Positions 10,682 to 21,623 of a stretch of DNA of 64,000 nucleotides are shown piece by piece. Below the pieces are notes generated by a model. The model did no database searches, was not told the origin of the DNA, and saw only the letters and a list, made by a program, of their open reading frames with translations. Position 1 is the first letter of the stretch. Each line of letters opens with the position of its first letter. Location: NCBI GenBank assembly GCA_902595855.1, contig CACJRY010000002.1, forward strand, positions 1-64,000, in the 5' to 3' direction. Made by a program: the position numbers and the translations under genes. This DNA is from an uncultured Alphaproteobacteria bacterium (GTDB taxonomy: Bacteria; Pseudomonadota; Alphaproteobacteria; HIMB59; GCA-002718135).

Positions 10682-11695
10682 ATGATTGAAAAAACTGATG
10701 TCATAGTTATTGGAGCAGGACCAGTAGGTTTATTTGCTATTTTTGAGCTAGGTTTGCTGAATATTTCTTGCCATGTAATTGATAATTTGGATAAGCCTGG
10801 CGGTCAATGCGCTGAACTTTATCCAGAAAAACCAATTTATGACATCCCATCAAGGGTTAAGATAACTGGGCAAGAGCTAACTGATGATTTATTGGCACAG
10901 GCTAAACCTTTTAATCCAGTATATCACTTAAATCAGCAAGTTGAAAAAATAACAAAATTAGAAACAAATGAATGGATCGTTGAAACAAGTCAAAATAAAA
11001 AAATACAAGCAAAATGTATAGTAATTGCAGCTGGAGCAGGCAGCTTTGTACCTCGAAAAATACCAATTGATAATTTTGATCATTTGGAGGGTAAAAATAT
11101 TGTCTATGCAGTTAGAAATAAATCTTTATTTGAAAAGAAGAAGATCATGATAGTTGGTGGTGGAGATTCTGCTTTAGATTGGACAAATGAGTTGTCAAAA
11201 ATAGCTGATGTGACTTTGATGCATCGTAGAAAAGAATTTAGGGCCGCACCTGACTCTGTTTCTAAAATGCTTGAATTAGAAAAAGATAAAAAAATAAATT
11301 TTTTATTAGGTCAAATCGATAATTTAGAAGATCTGAAAAATGGACAAATAAATGTCATAGTAAAAAACAAAGATGAAAAGAAAAATTTTGAGGTTGATTA
11401 TTTACTTCCATTTTTTGGCCTAAAAATGGAACTTGGACCAATTGCAAATTGGGGCCTTAATTTAGATGAAAATTTAATTAAAGTAGATACAGAAAAGTTT
11501 GAAACTTCAGTTTCTTCAATCTTTGCAATAGGAGATATAAACTCCTATCCTGGAAAATTGAAATTAATTTTATCTGGTTTTCATGAAGCTGCTTTAATGG
11601 CGCAACAATGTTTTAAATATTGTTTTCCAGATAAAAAAAATGTATTTCGTTACACTACATCATCAAAAGAATTGCAAAAAAAATTAAACTCTTAA
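10682..11695 (+). CDS. NAD(P)/FAD-dependent oxidoreductase, ferredoxin/flavodoxin-NADP reductase-like (TrxB-type)
   Basis: VIVIGAGPVGLFAIFELGL, GGQCAELYPEKPIYDIP, IVGGGDSALDW, FAIGDINSYPGKLKLILSGFHEAALMA; ATG at 10682 preferred because the track start (TTG 10643) lies in the palindrome. Confidence 0.88.
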   Translation: MIEKTDVIVIGAGPVGLFAIFELGLLNISCHVIDNLDKPGGQCAELYPEKPIYDIPSRVKITGQELTDDLLAQAKPFNPVYHLNQQVEKITKLETNEWIVETSQNKKIQAKCIVIAAGAGSFVPRKIPIDNFDHLEGKNIVYAVRNKSLFEKKKIMIVGGGDSALDWTNELSKIADVTLMHRRKEFRAAPDSVSKMLELEKDKKINFLLGQIDNLEDLKNGQINVIVKNKDEKKNFEVDYLLPFFGLKMELGPIANWGLNLDENLIKVDTEKFETSVSSIFAIGDINSYPGKLKLILSGFHEAALMAQQCFKYCFPDKKNVFRYTTSSKELQKKLNS

Positions 11696-12003
11696 TGAAA
11701 ATTAAAGTAACTGATCGAGAAGGAAATAAACATGAATTAGAAGGAGATGCAAACTCCACTCTTATGGAAATTTTAAGAGATGCAGGTCTTGATATTGAAG
11801 CTGCATGTGGAGGATGTTGTGCCTGTGCTACATGCCATGTCTATATTGCTGATAAATGGATTGAAAAAATCAATGAAAAAGATGATGATGAGGAATCAAT
11901 GCTTGATCAAGCATTTGATGTTAAAGATACTTCAAGATTAAGCTGCCAAATTAACCTTTCTGATGATTTAGATGGTATTGAATTAGAATTGGCTCCAGAT
12001 TAG
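11695..12003 (+). CDS. 2Fe-2S ferredoxin
   Basis: CGGCCACATCHVYI ... LSCQI cysteine pattern. Confidence 0.94.
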   Translation: MKIKVTDREGNKHELEGDANSTLMEILRDAGLDIEAACGGCCACATCHVYIADKWIEKINEKDDDEESMLDQAFDVKDTSRLSCQINLSDDLDGIELELAPD

Positions 12004-12035
12004 AAAAAGACAAAAAGTACTTTACAAATAGTTAT

Positions 12036-12065
12036 AGTTTGTATACAAATAGTTTGTATACAAAT
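12036..12065. promoter_or_regulatory. Tandem 15-bp repeat AGTTTGTATACAAAT x2 (putative MarR autoregulatory operators)
   Basis: 12036-12050 and 12051-12065 are identical, each with the palindrome TTTGTATACAAA; second copy overlaps the predicted ATG at 12064. Confidence 0.7.
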
Positions 12066-12525
12066 GGCAGACACTTCTCTTAACGAGAACAGAATAGGAT
12101 TATTAGTTTGGCAGACATCAAATCTCTGGCAATCAATTATCCGTAAACAGATAATCAAATTTAATCTTTCATTTAATGAGTATCTTATTTTAGAAACATT
12201 ATATAAATTATCGAAATCTTTATCTGATATTAGTCAAGTAGACATAGTTAAACACTCTTTTGTCGATAAATCAGTCGTAAGTGCTAAATTGACACAACTA
12301 TACAAAAAGAAATTAATAAATAAAATGAAGCCAAGTGATAACAGGTCAAATAAATTAGTCCTTACGAGAGAGGGTATAACTATCGTTGAAAAAATCATAA
12401 ATGATGTATTAGAAGTTGAAAATGTATTTTTTAGCAAATTGAATCAAGAAACTTTTAATTTCATTAATTCTCTAAAATTGCTATTGGGTAAAAAAATTAG
12501 AATTAAAGCAAATTATCATGAGTAA
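12064..12525 (+). CDS. MarR family winged-helix transcriptional regulator
   Basis: NEYLILETLYKLSK...VDIVKHSFVDKSVVSAKLTQLYKKKLINKMKPSDNRSNKLVLTREG wHTH. Confidence 0.9.
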   Translation: MADTSLNENRIGLLVWQTSNLWQSIIRKQIIKFNLSFNEYLILETLYKLSKSLSDISQVDIVKHSFVDKSVVSAKLTQLYKKKLINKMKPSDNRSNKLVLTREGITIVEKIINDVLEVENVFFSKLNQETFNFINSLKLLLGKKIRIKANYHE

Positions 12526-14122
12526 AATAGATCGAAAATTTTATAGTAATTTAAAATCTTGGCCCTTTAAGGAGGCTGAACAAATAATTAAAAGCAATGG
12601 TGGTTTAGCAAATTTTAAAAAACCGAGTAAAGGTCATATTCTTCTGGAGACTGGTTATGGCCCATCAGGATTGCCTCATATTGGAACATTTGGTGAAGTT
12701 GTTAGAACGACCATGGTCAGAAATGCTCTAATGTCTCTAGTCAATTGTCAAACAAAATTAATTGCATTTTCAGATGATATGGATGGATTAAGAAAAGTCC
12801 CAGAGAATGTTCCCAATAAAGATTTGCTTAGCAAATATATTGGAAAACCTCTAACCTCAATTCCAGACCCATTTGATAAGTATGAAAGTTTTGGTCATCA
12901 TAATAATGCTAAACTTAGATCTTTTTTAGATGAATTTAATTTTGATTATAATTTTGTAAGTTCAACAGAACAGTATCAAAGTGGATTTTTTGATAATACT
13001 ATCACAGAAATTCTTCAAAATTATGAAAAGATTCTTGAAATTATTTTACCAACTTTAAGAAAAGAGAGAAAAAGTACTTACAGTCCTTTTCTTCCAATAA
13101 GTATAGAGAATGGAGATGTATTACAGGTGCAAATAGATGAATACAGAAAAAAAAGTAACACTATTATTTACACAGATCCAAAAAGTAACAAAAAAGTTGA
13201 AGTGTTGGTTACAGGTGGGAATTGCAAATTACAATGGAAGGTTGATTGGGCAATGAGATGGATGGCGCTTGGTGTTGATTATGAAATGTGTGGTAAGGAT
13301 TTAACTGAGAGTGTTGATTTAGCTTCAAAGATTTGTAAAGTGTTAGGCAAAAAATCACCTGTGAATTTAATTTACGAGATGTTTCTTGATGATAAAGGTG
13401 AAAAAATTTCTAAGTCTGTTGGCAATGGAATAAGTGTTGATGAGTGGTTGCGATATGGACCACCTGAGAGTTTATCATTATTTATGTATCAAAAACCTAA
13501 GTCAGCAAAAAAGCTATTTTTTGATGTAATTCCAAAGACTGTTGATGAATATATTTCGCACTGCAATAGTTATAGAAAATTAGATGATCAAAAGAAATTT
13601 GATAGCCCAGTATGGCATATTCACTCTGGAAATCCTGTAAATTTTAAATCAGACATTTCATTTAATGCTCTCACAAATCTTGTAAGTATATGTAACACTA
13701 GTGATAAAAAAATAATTTGGGGATTTGTTAATCAATATGACGAAAGCATTAATCCAAAAAATAATCCTGAGTTTGACAAATTAATTGATTATTCGATAAA
13801 TTATTATAACGATTTTGTTTTACCCAATAAAAAATATTTAGATGTTAACGACAATACAAAAACTGTTTTTGAAGATATTAGATATGTTTTGAATAATAAT
13901 ATAAATGAAAATACCTCTGCTGAAGAAATTCAAACATTGCTTTATGATGTAGGCAAAAAACATCAATTTGAGAATTTGAAAGATTTTTTTAAGTTAGTGT
14001 ATCAGGTTTTATTAGGACAAGAACAAGGACCACGACTAGGTTCTTTTATTAAATTATATGGAGTTGAAGAAACAATTAAAATAATCGATCAAAAACTCGA
14101 AAATGCAGATAATGTTAATTAA
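12518..14122 (+). CDS. lysS: Lysine--tRNA ligase, class I
   Basis: TGYGPSGLPHIGTFGEVVRT, WKVDWAMRWMALGVDYEMCGKDL, EKISKSVGNG (KMSKS-like). Confidence 0.95.
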   Translation: MSKIDRKFYSNLKSWPFKEAEQIIKSNGGLANFKKPSKGHILLETGYGPSGLPHIGTFGEVVRTTMVRNALMSLVNCQTKLIAFSDDMDGLRKVPENVPNKDLLSKYIGKPLTSIPDPFDKYESFGHHNNAKLRSFLDEFNFDYNFVSSTEQYQSGFFDNTITEILQNYEKILEIILPTLRKERKSTYSPFLPISIENGDVLQVQIDEYRKKSNTIIYTDPKSNKKVEVLVTGGNCKLQWKVDWAMRWMALGVDYEMCGKDLTESVDLASKICKVLGKKSPVNLIYEMFLDDKGEKISKSVGNGISVDEWLRYGPPESLSLFMYQKPKSAKKLFFDVIPKTVDEYISHCNSYRKLDDQKKFDSPVWHIHSGNPVNFKSDISFNALTNLVSICNTSDKKIIWGFVNQYDESINPKNNPEFDKLIDYSINYYNDFVLPNKKYLDVNDNTKTVFEDIRYVLNNNINENTSAEEIQTLLYDVGKKHQFENLKDFFKLVYQVLLGQEQGPRLGSFIKLYGVEETIKIIDQKLENADNVN

Positions 14123-15164
14123 TTTATTAAGGCTACTTCCTCCTGAAACTGCTCATACTATAACAATAAAACTTCTAAAATCTAAACTTAATTTAAGAAG
14201 AAAAAATTCAAAAATTTATAAAAGTCTTAATCAAACTATATTAGGTATTAACTTTAAAAATCCTATAGGATTGGCAGCAGGCTTTGATAAGAATGCTGAA
14301 GTTATAAATCAAATGTTTGCTTATGGATTTGGTTTCATCGAAGTAGGAACAGTTACTCCAAAAAAACAACTGGGTAATGAAAAACCAAGAGTATTTCGTT
14401 TAGTAGAAGATGATGCGATTATTAATCATTTAGGCTTTAATAATAAAGGCAGTGAAGAAATTGTATCAAATTTAAAATCTTTTTATGTGGATAAAGATAT
14501 TAATGAGATTATTGGAGTTAATGTTGGAAAAAATAAATCTACTGAAAACGATATAGATGATTATTTATACGGTGTTGAAAAACTTGGAATTTTTAGTGAT
14601 TATATAACTATTAATATATCATCACCAAATACACCAGGACTTAGAGACCTGCAATTACGTGGCAGAATTGAAGCATTGGTAAAAAAAATACAAAAAAAAC
14701 AATCTGAAATAGAACAATTAGTCAATAAACCAATTTTCATCAAAATTTCCCCTGATCTTAATGATGAACAATTAAGAGATATCGCTTTAATGTCACTTGC
14801 TAACAATATTAATGGTTTGATTATTTCTAATTCAACAATCCAACGTCCAGATACTTTAATTTCAAATTATAAAAATGAGGTAGGTGGATTGAGTGGAAAA
14901 CCAATATTTTTAAATTCAACAATTCTACTAAAAAAAATGCACTCTTTAACAAACGGTCAAATTACACTTATAGGAGTAGGTGGCGTATCAAGTGGACACG
15001 AGTGTTATGAAAAAATCAAAGCTGGTGCTAGTTTAGTTCAATTATATACTGCTTTGGTTTATCAGGGCCCTGAAATAATAGATCACATTTTAAAAGAACT
15101 TGATGAGTTAATCACTATTGATGGGTACAAACATATTTCCGAAGCTATTGGTAAATCTTCCTAA
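14103..15164 (+). CDS. pyrD: Quinone-dependent dihydroorotate dehydrogenase
   Basis: NPIGLAAGFDKNAEV, NISSPNTPGLRDLQ, IGVGGVSSG. Confidence 0.95.
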   Translation: MQIMLINLLRLLPPETAHTITIKLLKSKLNLRRKNSKIYKSLNQTILGINFKNPIGLAAGFDKNAEVINQMFAYGFGFIEVGTVTPKKQLGNEKPRVFRLVEDDAIINHLGFNNKGSEEIVSNLKSFYVDKDINEIIGVNVGKNKSTENDIDDYLYGVEKLGIFSDYITINISSPNTPGLRDLQLRGRIEALVKKIQKKQSEIEQLVNKPIFIKISPDLNDEQLRDIALMSLANNINGLIISNSTIQRPDTLISNYKNEVGGLSGKPIFLNSTILLKKMHSLTNGQITLIGVGGVSSGHECYEKIKAGASLVQLYTALVYQGPEIIDHILKELDELITIDGYKHISEAIGKSS

Positions 15165-16036
15165 TGACACAAATCATAAATAGTTTTTCAGAAATAATAG
15201 ATAAATATGATATATTTATCTTAGATCAGTGGGGTGTAATGCATGATGGGCATCATGGTTATAAACATTCAATAGATGCTGTGAAACATCTAATAAATAA
15301 TAATAAAAAATTAGTAATTATTTCTAATTCTTCGAAAAGAAAAATCAGCTCTATTGATTGTCTAAAAGATTTAGGATTTGATAAAAATAATTTTGTAGAA
15401 GTCATGACAAGCGGAGAAATGATCTGGCAAGAATTAAATTATTTTTCAGATAAATATATTTCTCAATTAAAAACCTGTTTTCACATTTATGACAATTCAA
15501 AAGAAGATGGAAAAGATTTTAGAATTGGATTAGAAAAATTTCATTTTATTGATGATATTAAAGATGCAGACTTCATACTTGCATGCACACCTTTTCAAAA
15601 TACTAAACCAATAGATTATATCCCTATTCTAAATGATGCTTTAGATAAGAATCTAATTATGTTTTGTGCAAATCCTGATTTTGTAACAATCGAAAAGAAT
15701 AATGGAAAAAACATGTATTGTATGGGAACTATTGCAGATTTGTATGATCACATGGGTGGAAAAGTTGTTATTATGGGAAAGCCGTCTAAAGAAATTTATT
15801 TAGAAACTTGCAAAAATTTTGATAAAATTGATATGTCTAGAATTGTAGCTGTAGGTGATTCATTAGATCATGATATTTTAGGTGCTTCAAATTTTGGTGT
15901 GAATAGTATTTTAATAACCAGTGGTATACATAAAGATCTATTTAAAAATAGTATAGAAACAGGGTTAAAAAACATAGAAAATGATAGAAAATGGAATTTT
16001 AAACCAACATATGTCTGTGAAAATTTTTCTTTTTAA
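15164..16036 (+). CDS. HAD-superfamily hydrolase, TIGR01459-like
   Basis: ILDQWGVMHDGHHGY, ISNSSKRK, MGKPSKEIY, VGDSLDHDILGASNFG. Confidence 0.87.
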   Translation: MTQIINSFSEIIDKYDIFILDQWGVMHDGHHGYKHSIDAVKHLINNNKKLVIISNSSKRKISSIDCLKDLGFDKNNFVEVMTSGEMIWQELNYFSDKYISQLKTCFHIYDNSKEDGKDFRIGLEKFHFIDDIKDADFILACTPFQNTKPIDYIPILNDALDKNLIMFCANPDFVTIEKNNGKNMYCMGTIADLYDHMGGKVVIMGKPSKEIYLETCKNFDKIDMSRIVAVGDSLDHDILGASNFGVNSILITSGIHKDLFKNSIETGLKNIENDRKWNFKPTYVCENFSF

Positions 16037-16081
16037 CTATGCTTGACAAATAATCATTTATATTTACTAACCCCATTCATT

Positions 16082-16363
16082 ATGAGTATGAAATGTGAAT
16101 TAACAGGAAAATCCTTCCAGACTGGAAATAATGTAAGTCATGCCAAAAATAGAACTAAAAGAAGATTTTTACCTAATTTACAAAAAATTACTTTCATAAG
16201 TGAAAAACTTGGTCAAAAAATTCAGCTTAAAGTTGCAGCTAGTACCATCAGAACTGTTGAAAAAAAAGGTGGATTAGATGATTTTTTAGTATCCACTCCT
16301 AATAGTAAATTACCAGAAAAAGCTAAAAAATTAAAAAAAACTATTCTTAGCAAGATCAACTAA
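16082..16363 (+). CDS. rpmB: 50S ribosomal protein bL28
   Basis: MKCELTGKSFQTGNNVSHAKNRTKRRFLPNLQ; internal ATG at 16082 preferred. Confidence 0.94.
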   Translation: MSMKCELTGKSFQTGNNVSHAKNRTKRRFLPNLQKITFISEKLGQKIQLKVAASTIRTVEKKGGLDDFLVSTPNSKLPEKAKKLKKTILSKIN

Positions 16364-16370
16364 TCCCTAG

Positions 16371-17102
16371 ATGGATTTTTTTATTAATTTTACGTCATAT
16401 TTGGGTTCCTTAAATACCTTTGTATTATGGTTAATAATGTTGCTTTTTTGCTTTTCATCAATTTTAATTTTTCTAAAATTATTTGGATATGTTGGCCTTT
16501 ATGTATATTCTGCACTGGCCGTTGTAATTGGCAATATTCAAGTTTTAAAAACCGTAGATTTTTTTTATTCTCCTGAGCCAGTAGCTTTAGGAACGGTATT
16601 ATTTGCTTCTACATTTCTATGTACAGATATTTTATCAGAGCATTTTGGTAAAGATAAAGCAAAAAAAAATGTACTCATTAGTTTTGTGGGATTTTTATTT
16701 ATGACAATTATAATGTTATTTACAATTGGTTTTCAACCATCTCAAATTGATTGGATTCAAGATAGCTTAGCAAATGTCTTTACTCCAATGACTAGATTTT
16801 TTATTGCAAGTATGATTGCTTATCTTCTAAGTCAATATTTTGATGTTTGGATTTACTCAAAAATTAAAAGTTTTACTACAAATAAATTTTTATGGCTTAG
16901 AAATAATCTTTCAACAATTTTATCTTCTTTGGTAGATAATACTGTATTTAGTATAATTGCTTGGATTATTTTGAATCCTAATCCAGAGTCTTTTTATAAT
17001 GTTCTAATGATTTATATTTTTGGTACTTATGTACTAAGAATTTTTATAGCTTTAATCGATACACCCTTTATGTATTTGTCTAAAAAGTTTATTCCTAAAT
17101 AA
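16371..17102 (+). CDS. Queuosine precursor transporter (YhhQ/VUT family)
   Basis: GTVLFASTFLCTDILSEHFGKDKAKK, LVDNTVFSIIAW; directly upstream of tgt. Confidence 0.87.
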   Translation: MDFFINFTSYLGSLNTFVLWLIMLLFCFSSILIFLKLFGYVGLYVYSALAVVIGNIQVLKTVDFFYSPEPVALGTVLFASTFLCTDILSEHFGKDKAKKNVLISFVGFLFMTIIMLFTIGFQPSQIDWIQDSLANVFTPMTRFFIASMIAYLLSQYFDVWIYSKIKSFTTNKFLWLRNNLSTILSSLVDNTVFSIIAWIILNPNPESFYNVLMIYIFGTYVLRIFIALIDTPFMYLSKKFIPK

Positions 17103-18295
17103 TGAAAAATTTTTCATGGAATATCGAATATAAATCAAAAAAAAATAAAGCAAGAGCAGGAACATTAACTACTCCTCATGGTAAAATTAGTACCCCTGCA
17201 TTTATTTTTTGTGCAACTAAGGGAGCTTTAAAAGCATCAACTACTAATTTAGCTAAAGAAAACAATGCTCAAATTATATTATCTAATACCTATCATTTAA
17301 TGTTGCAACCTGGAGGTAATCTAATTTCAAATCATGGTGGATTACATAAATTTTTAAACTGGGATGGACCAATGCTAACAGATAGTGGGGGTTTTCAAAT
17401 TTTTTCTTTAGGTCATGGCTCTGTTGCAGATGAAATTAAAGGCAGAACAAACACCAAAAGAAATAAGACACTTCTCAGCATAAGTGAAGAGGGGTGTTTA
17501 TTCAAATCATATTTAGACGGATCCCTTAAACTATTATCACCTGAAAAATCTATAGAAATTCAAAGAGATATTGGTGCTGATTTAATTTTAGTTTTTGATG
17601 AATGCACGCCTTTTCATGTAGATAAAACTTATACAGAAAGCTCAATGAGAAGAAGTCACAGATGGGCAATTAGATCACTGAGTCGTTTCAATGCATCTAT
17701 TAAATATAAACCTAACTGCGGCTCAGCAGGTGAACAAAAACTTTATGGTATTGTTCAAGGCGGTATTTATGAAGATCTTCGTGAAGAAAGTATAGATTTT
17801 AACTTGAATAAAATTGATACGTTTGGAATTGCAATTGGTGGGAGTCTTGGTTCATCAAAAGAAGAAATGTATAAAGTTGTTGAATTCACAGCTCCAAAGT
17901 TAGGAACAAAACATCCAATACATCTTTTGGGAATTGGAGACTCAAGTGATATCTGGAAATTAGTTAAAAGTGGCATTGATACATTTGATTGTGTTAGTCC
18001 AACCAGATTAGCAAGACATGGTTCAGCACTAGTGAAAGGGAAGGTAGGAAAAATAAATATTAAGAATAATGAGTGTTCTAATGATTTATCTCCTATTGAT
18101 ATAAATTGTGGTTGTTCAACTTGTAAAAACTATTCATTAGCTTATCTCCATCATTTATTTAAAGCAGGTGAATTGCTTGGTCTGCAACTTATTACTGCTC
18201 ACAATATTTATTTTATGAATGAATTAATGGAACTAATTAGGGATTCTATTAAAAATGATAGGTTAGAAGAGGCAGAGAGGGATTGGTTTAATTAA
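17102..18295 (+). CDS. tgt: tRNA-guanine(34) transglycosylase
   Basis: [40 protein letters not shown], zinc site CGCSTC. Confidence 0.96.
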   Translation: MKNFSWNIEYKSKKNKARAGTLTTPHGKISTPAFIFCATKGALKASTTNLAKENNAQIILSNTYHLMLQPGGNLISNHGGLHKFLNWDGPMLTDSGGFQIFSLGHGSVADEIKGRTNTKRNKTLLSISEEGCLFKSYLDGSLKLLSPEKSIEIQRDIGADLILVFDECTPFHVDKTYTESSMRRSHRWAIRSLSRFNASIKYKPNCGSAGEQKLYGIVQGGIYEDLREESIDFNLNKIDTFGIAIGGSLGSSKEEMYKVVEFTAPKLGTKHPIHLLGIGDSSDIWKLVKSGIDTFDCVSPTRLARHGSALVKGKVGKINIKNNECSNDLSPIDINCGCSTCKNYSLAYLHHLFKAGELLGLQLITAHNIYFMNELMELIRDSIKNDRLEEAERDWFN

Positions 18296-20066
18296 TTTGA
18301 AATATTTCAGACAGCTCATTAAGAAGAACTTCTCCTAATTGATCAACATCCATAATGGTAATCGCTTTTGAATAATATCTTGAAACATCATGGCCAATAC
18401 CAATAGCAACTAGCTCAATTTGTTTTTGACTTTCTATCTGATTAATCACATCTCTTAAATTTCTTTCAAGATAGTTTCCAGGATTAACTGAAAGTGTTGA
18501 GTCGTCTACAGGCGCTCCATCACTAATCACAATAAGAATTTTTCTTTTTTCTTGCCTATTTCTTAATCTGTTATTAGCCCATAATAGAGCTTCTCCATCA
18601 ATATTTTCTTTTAAAATACCTTCTCTTAAAAGTAGTCCTAAGTTTTGTTTTGATCTTCTTGAGGGAGAGTCTGCTGATTTATAAACAATATGTCTTAAAT
18701 CATTTAATCTTCCTGGATTGCTAGGTTTGCCATTTTTTATCCATTTTTCTCTTGAGGCACCACCTTTCCATGCTTTAGTTGTGAAACCAAGAATTTCAGT
18801 TTTTATAAGACATCTCTCAAGAGTTTTCGCCAAAATATCACTACACAATGCTGCGACTGTAATTGGTCTACCTCTCATAGATCCTGAATTGTCAATTAGT
18901 AGCGATACGACAGTATCTTTGAATTCAACCTCTTTTTCTTGCTTGTAAGACAACTTATTTTGAGGGTTAGCAATTATTCTTGATAATCTGGAGGTGTCTA
19001 AGTAGCCCTCTTCCATATTAAAGTCCCAATTTCTATTTTGTTGGGCAAGAAGCTTTCGTTGAAGTCTATTTGCAATTTTTGTTATCAAGGGCAAGAAAGA
19101 AAACACCTGTTTATCTAAGTTATATCGCAATTTTTCTAATTCTTTTTGATCACAAAGTTCGTTTGCATTAATTACTTCGTCATAATCTTTTGTGAAAGAT
19201 TTATATTCCTCAGTAAAGTTTTTATTTTCAATTTTAGGAAAGTATTCAATTTCACCTTCTGATGAGTCTTCGCTAATTTCATCACTTTCCTCCATGGAGA
19301 CAGCTTCTTGTAAGTCTAAAGTACTGCTATCAGTTTCTGTTTTACTTTGATTATTATCATTTTTATTTTGTTCATTACTGTCTTTTTGATCTTTATCATT
19401 ATCTATCTCATTGTCTTGATTTATATCATCTGAAGTTTTTTGATTTTCATTTTGATCAAAAAACCCATAATCTTCCAAATATTTTTTAATTTTGGACCCA
19501 AAGGTTATTTGATTATTAATACTTTTTGTCAAATCTTTAAAAACTTTTTCATAATCATTTCCAAATTTATCTTTAATAAATTTTCTATTTTTTTTGTTAT
19601 GCTCCCCTAAATCTAGATTTAAGAATTTTTCATAGGCAACATACTTAAATGCTTCCGCTATATTAATCTGATCATTGTGAGAATTTTTTTTTAAATCTAA
19701 AATATGTTTCTTTGTTATATTTGATTTAATTCCCTTAAAAAAAAATGATCCTTTTGCTTCAATTCTTGATTGCTCCAAAGAATTAAAAATCTCATTTGAG
19801 AATTCGCTATTATTAATTAAATCATTATGAATTTCTTTAGAATGAAACCTAAATTCAAGTGCTAATGAGTCTGCTTCAGCTCTAATATAGGTTAAGTTTT
19901 TTTTAATACTTTCTAAGTTAGGTTCTGTTAAATTTATTAAATTACCTTCAATAGAAGAATTTTCTTTTGTGAAACTGATTTCTACTAAGTTATTCTTACT
20001 AATAGATTTTGTAGTAGCGGTGAGTGATTTTTTAAATTCTTCTAAAATATCTTCATTCTTTAACAT
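18288..20066 (-). CDS. cobT: Cobaltochelatase CobT-like protein with VWA/MIDAS domain
   Basis: Acidic central region, [40 protein letters not shown]. Confidence 0.9.
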   Translation of the reverse strand: MLKNEDILEEFKKSLTATTKSISKNNLVEISFTKENSSIEGNLINLTEPNLESIKKNLTYIRAEADSLALEFRFHSKEIHNDLINNSEFSNEIFNSLEQSRIEAKGSFFFKGIKSNITKKHILDLKKNSHNDQINIAEAFKYVAYEKFLNLDLGEHNKKNRKFIKDKFGNDYEKVFKDLTKSINNQITFGSKIKKYLEDYGFFDQNENQKTSDDINQDNEIDNDKDQKDSNEQNKNDNNQSKTETDSSTLDLQEAVSMEESDEISEDSSEGEIEYFPKIENKNFTEEYKSFTKDYDEVINANELCDQKELEKLRYNLDKQVFSFLPLITKIANRLQRKLLAQQNRNWDFNMEEGYLDTSRLSRIIANPQNKLSYKQEKEVEFKDTVVSLLIDNSGSMRGRPITVAALCSDILAKTLERCLIKTEILGFTTKAWKGGASREKWIKNGKPSNPGRLNDLRHIVYKSADSPSRRSKQNLGLLLREGILKENIDGEALLWANNRLRNRQEKRKILIVISDGAPVDDSTLSVNPGNYLERNLRDVINQIESQKQIELVAIGIGHDVSRYYSKAITIMDVDQLGEVLLNELSEIFQIN

Positions 20067-21018
20067 TCGCTACCTTTGCATCTGAAATATCAATGCCAAA
20101 TGAGCGCTGAAAATATTCCTCAATAATAGGTCTTTCAAGCTCATCACATCTATTTAGAAATGAAAGCTTAAATGCATATTCGATATCATCAAATATTAAA
20201 TAATTCTCAGCCCAAGTTAAAACTGTTCTTGGGCTCATAACCGTTGAAATATCACCACTTATAAAACCTGATCTACTTAAATCAGCTGTTGCCACCATTG
20301 ATTTAATGATTTCTTTTCCATTTTTGTTATTAAGTTTTTTGATTTTACTTAAAATAATCTGCTCTTCCTCATTATTTTCTAAATAATTTAAAATTGTAAC
20401 TATATTCCAACGGTCCATTTGACCCTGATTAATTTGTTGAGTGCCGTGATATAATCCAGAAGTGTCTCCTAAACCAACAGTATTAGCTGTTCCAAATAAT
20501 CGAAAATATTTATTTGGTTTAATGACCCTTGATTGATCAAGTAAAGTTAATCTTCCCTCAGTCTCTAAAATTCTTTGTATAACAAACATTACATCAGGTC
20601 TTCCAGCATCATATTCATCAAATACAAGTGCAACAGGATTTGAATATGCCCATGGTAAAATTCCATCTTGAAACTCTGTTATTTGTTTTCCATCCTTCAA
20701 AACAATAGCATCTTTACCAATTAAATCTATTCTACTTATGTGACTATCGAGATTTATCCGAATGCATGGCCAATTTAGTCTTGCAGCAACTTGTTCTATA
20801 TGGGTTGATTTACCAGTACCATGATATCCCTGAATAAGCACCCTTCTATTATTCGCAAATCCAGCAAGTATTGAAGTTGTTGTTTCAGGATCGAATCGAT
20901 AACTCAAATCAATCTTAGGAACATGTTCGGTGATTTTTTCAAAACCAAAGACTTCAAAATTGCACTTAAAACCGAACATATCCAGAGTGTTAATTAGTTT
21001 ATTAGGTTGTGTTTCCAT
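20053..21018 (-). CDS. cobS: Cobaltochelatase CobS-like AAA+ ATPase
   Basis: [61 protein letters not shown]. Confidence 0.93.
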   Translation of the reverse strand: METQPNKLINTLDMFGFKCNFEVFGFEKITEHVPKIDLSYRFDPETTTSILAGFANNRRVLIQGYHGTGKSTHIEQVAARLNWPCIRINLDSHISRIDLIGKDAIVLKDGKQITEFQDGILPWAYSNPVALVFDEYDAGRPDVMFVIQRILETEGRLTLLDQSRVIKPNKYFRLFGTANTVGLGDTSGLYHGTQQINQGQMDRWNIVTILNYLENNEEEQIILSKIKKLNNKNGKEIIKSMVATADLSRSGFISGDISTVMSPRTVLTWAENYLIFDDIEYAFKLSFLNRCDELERPIIEEYFQRSFGIDISDAKVANVKE

Positions 21019-21601
21019 TTTTCTTTATAAATTTTTTTAATAGTAGTTTGTAAGACTCATTTATTTGCTTGAACTTTTCTTCAGCTTTTTTATTATTTCC
21101 ATTTACATCAGGATGAAAGATTTTCACTAACTTTTTGTAATTTTTTTTAATTTTTTCAAGTGAAATTGGCATTTCCAGATCTAAATCTTTTAAAGCTCTA
21201 GTTTCTTCAATTGTAAAAGATTCATCAAATAGCTTATTTTTAAAATAATTATCATTAATTTTATCATCTTCAGAATTAATAAACTCATCTGCAAATCTTT
21301 TAAATTCATCAAAAGTATCTTTATAATTACCCTTAAGTGGCCAAGAAGGTCTATCCCACACTGTATCATTTCTCATAGAATGCTCAATTTGATCTACAGT
21401 CATACCTTTATAAAAATCCCATGATTTATTGTATTCTTTAACGTGATTTAAACAAAAATAGAAATATTCATTTAATCTAATTCTGGACTTAGGAGCTCTA
21501 AATTCACCCTTTTCATTACATTCATATGAGTCACATTTTTTAAATGAGTGTTTTTCCCATGATAAATTATTTTTTTGAATATCAAATTTAAATTTGTTCA
21601 T
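21002..21601 (-). CDS. J-domain (DnaJ-like) protein
   Basis: C-terminal YKKLVKIFHPDVNGNNKKAEEKFKQINESYKLL; start at MNKFKFDIQKN (21601) preferred over 21685. Confidence 0.88.
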   Translation of the reverse strand: MNKFKFDIQKNNLSWEKHSFKKCDSYECNEKGEFRAPKSRIRLNEYFYFCLNHVKEYNKSWDFYKGMTVDQIEHSMRNDTVWDRPSWPLKGNYKDTFDEFKRFADEFINSEDDKINDNYFKNKLFDESFTIEETRALKDLDLEMPISLEKIKKNYKKLVKIFHPDVNGNNKKAEEKFKQINESYKLLLKKFIKKNGNTT

Positions 21602-21623
21602 AAAATGTATATAGTTTAAAATA

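Noticed and set aside
18288-21018. CobT/CobS as evidence of a cobalamin biosynthesis cluster
   Set aside because: No other corrin-pathway gene is present, so a B12 cluster cannot be claimed.
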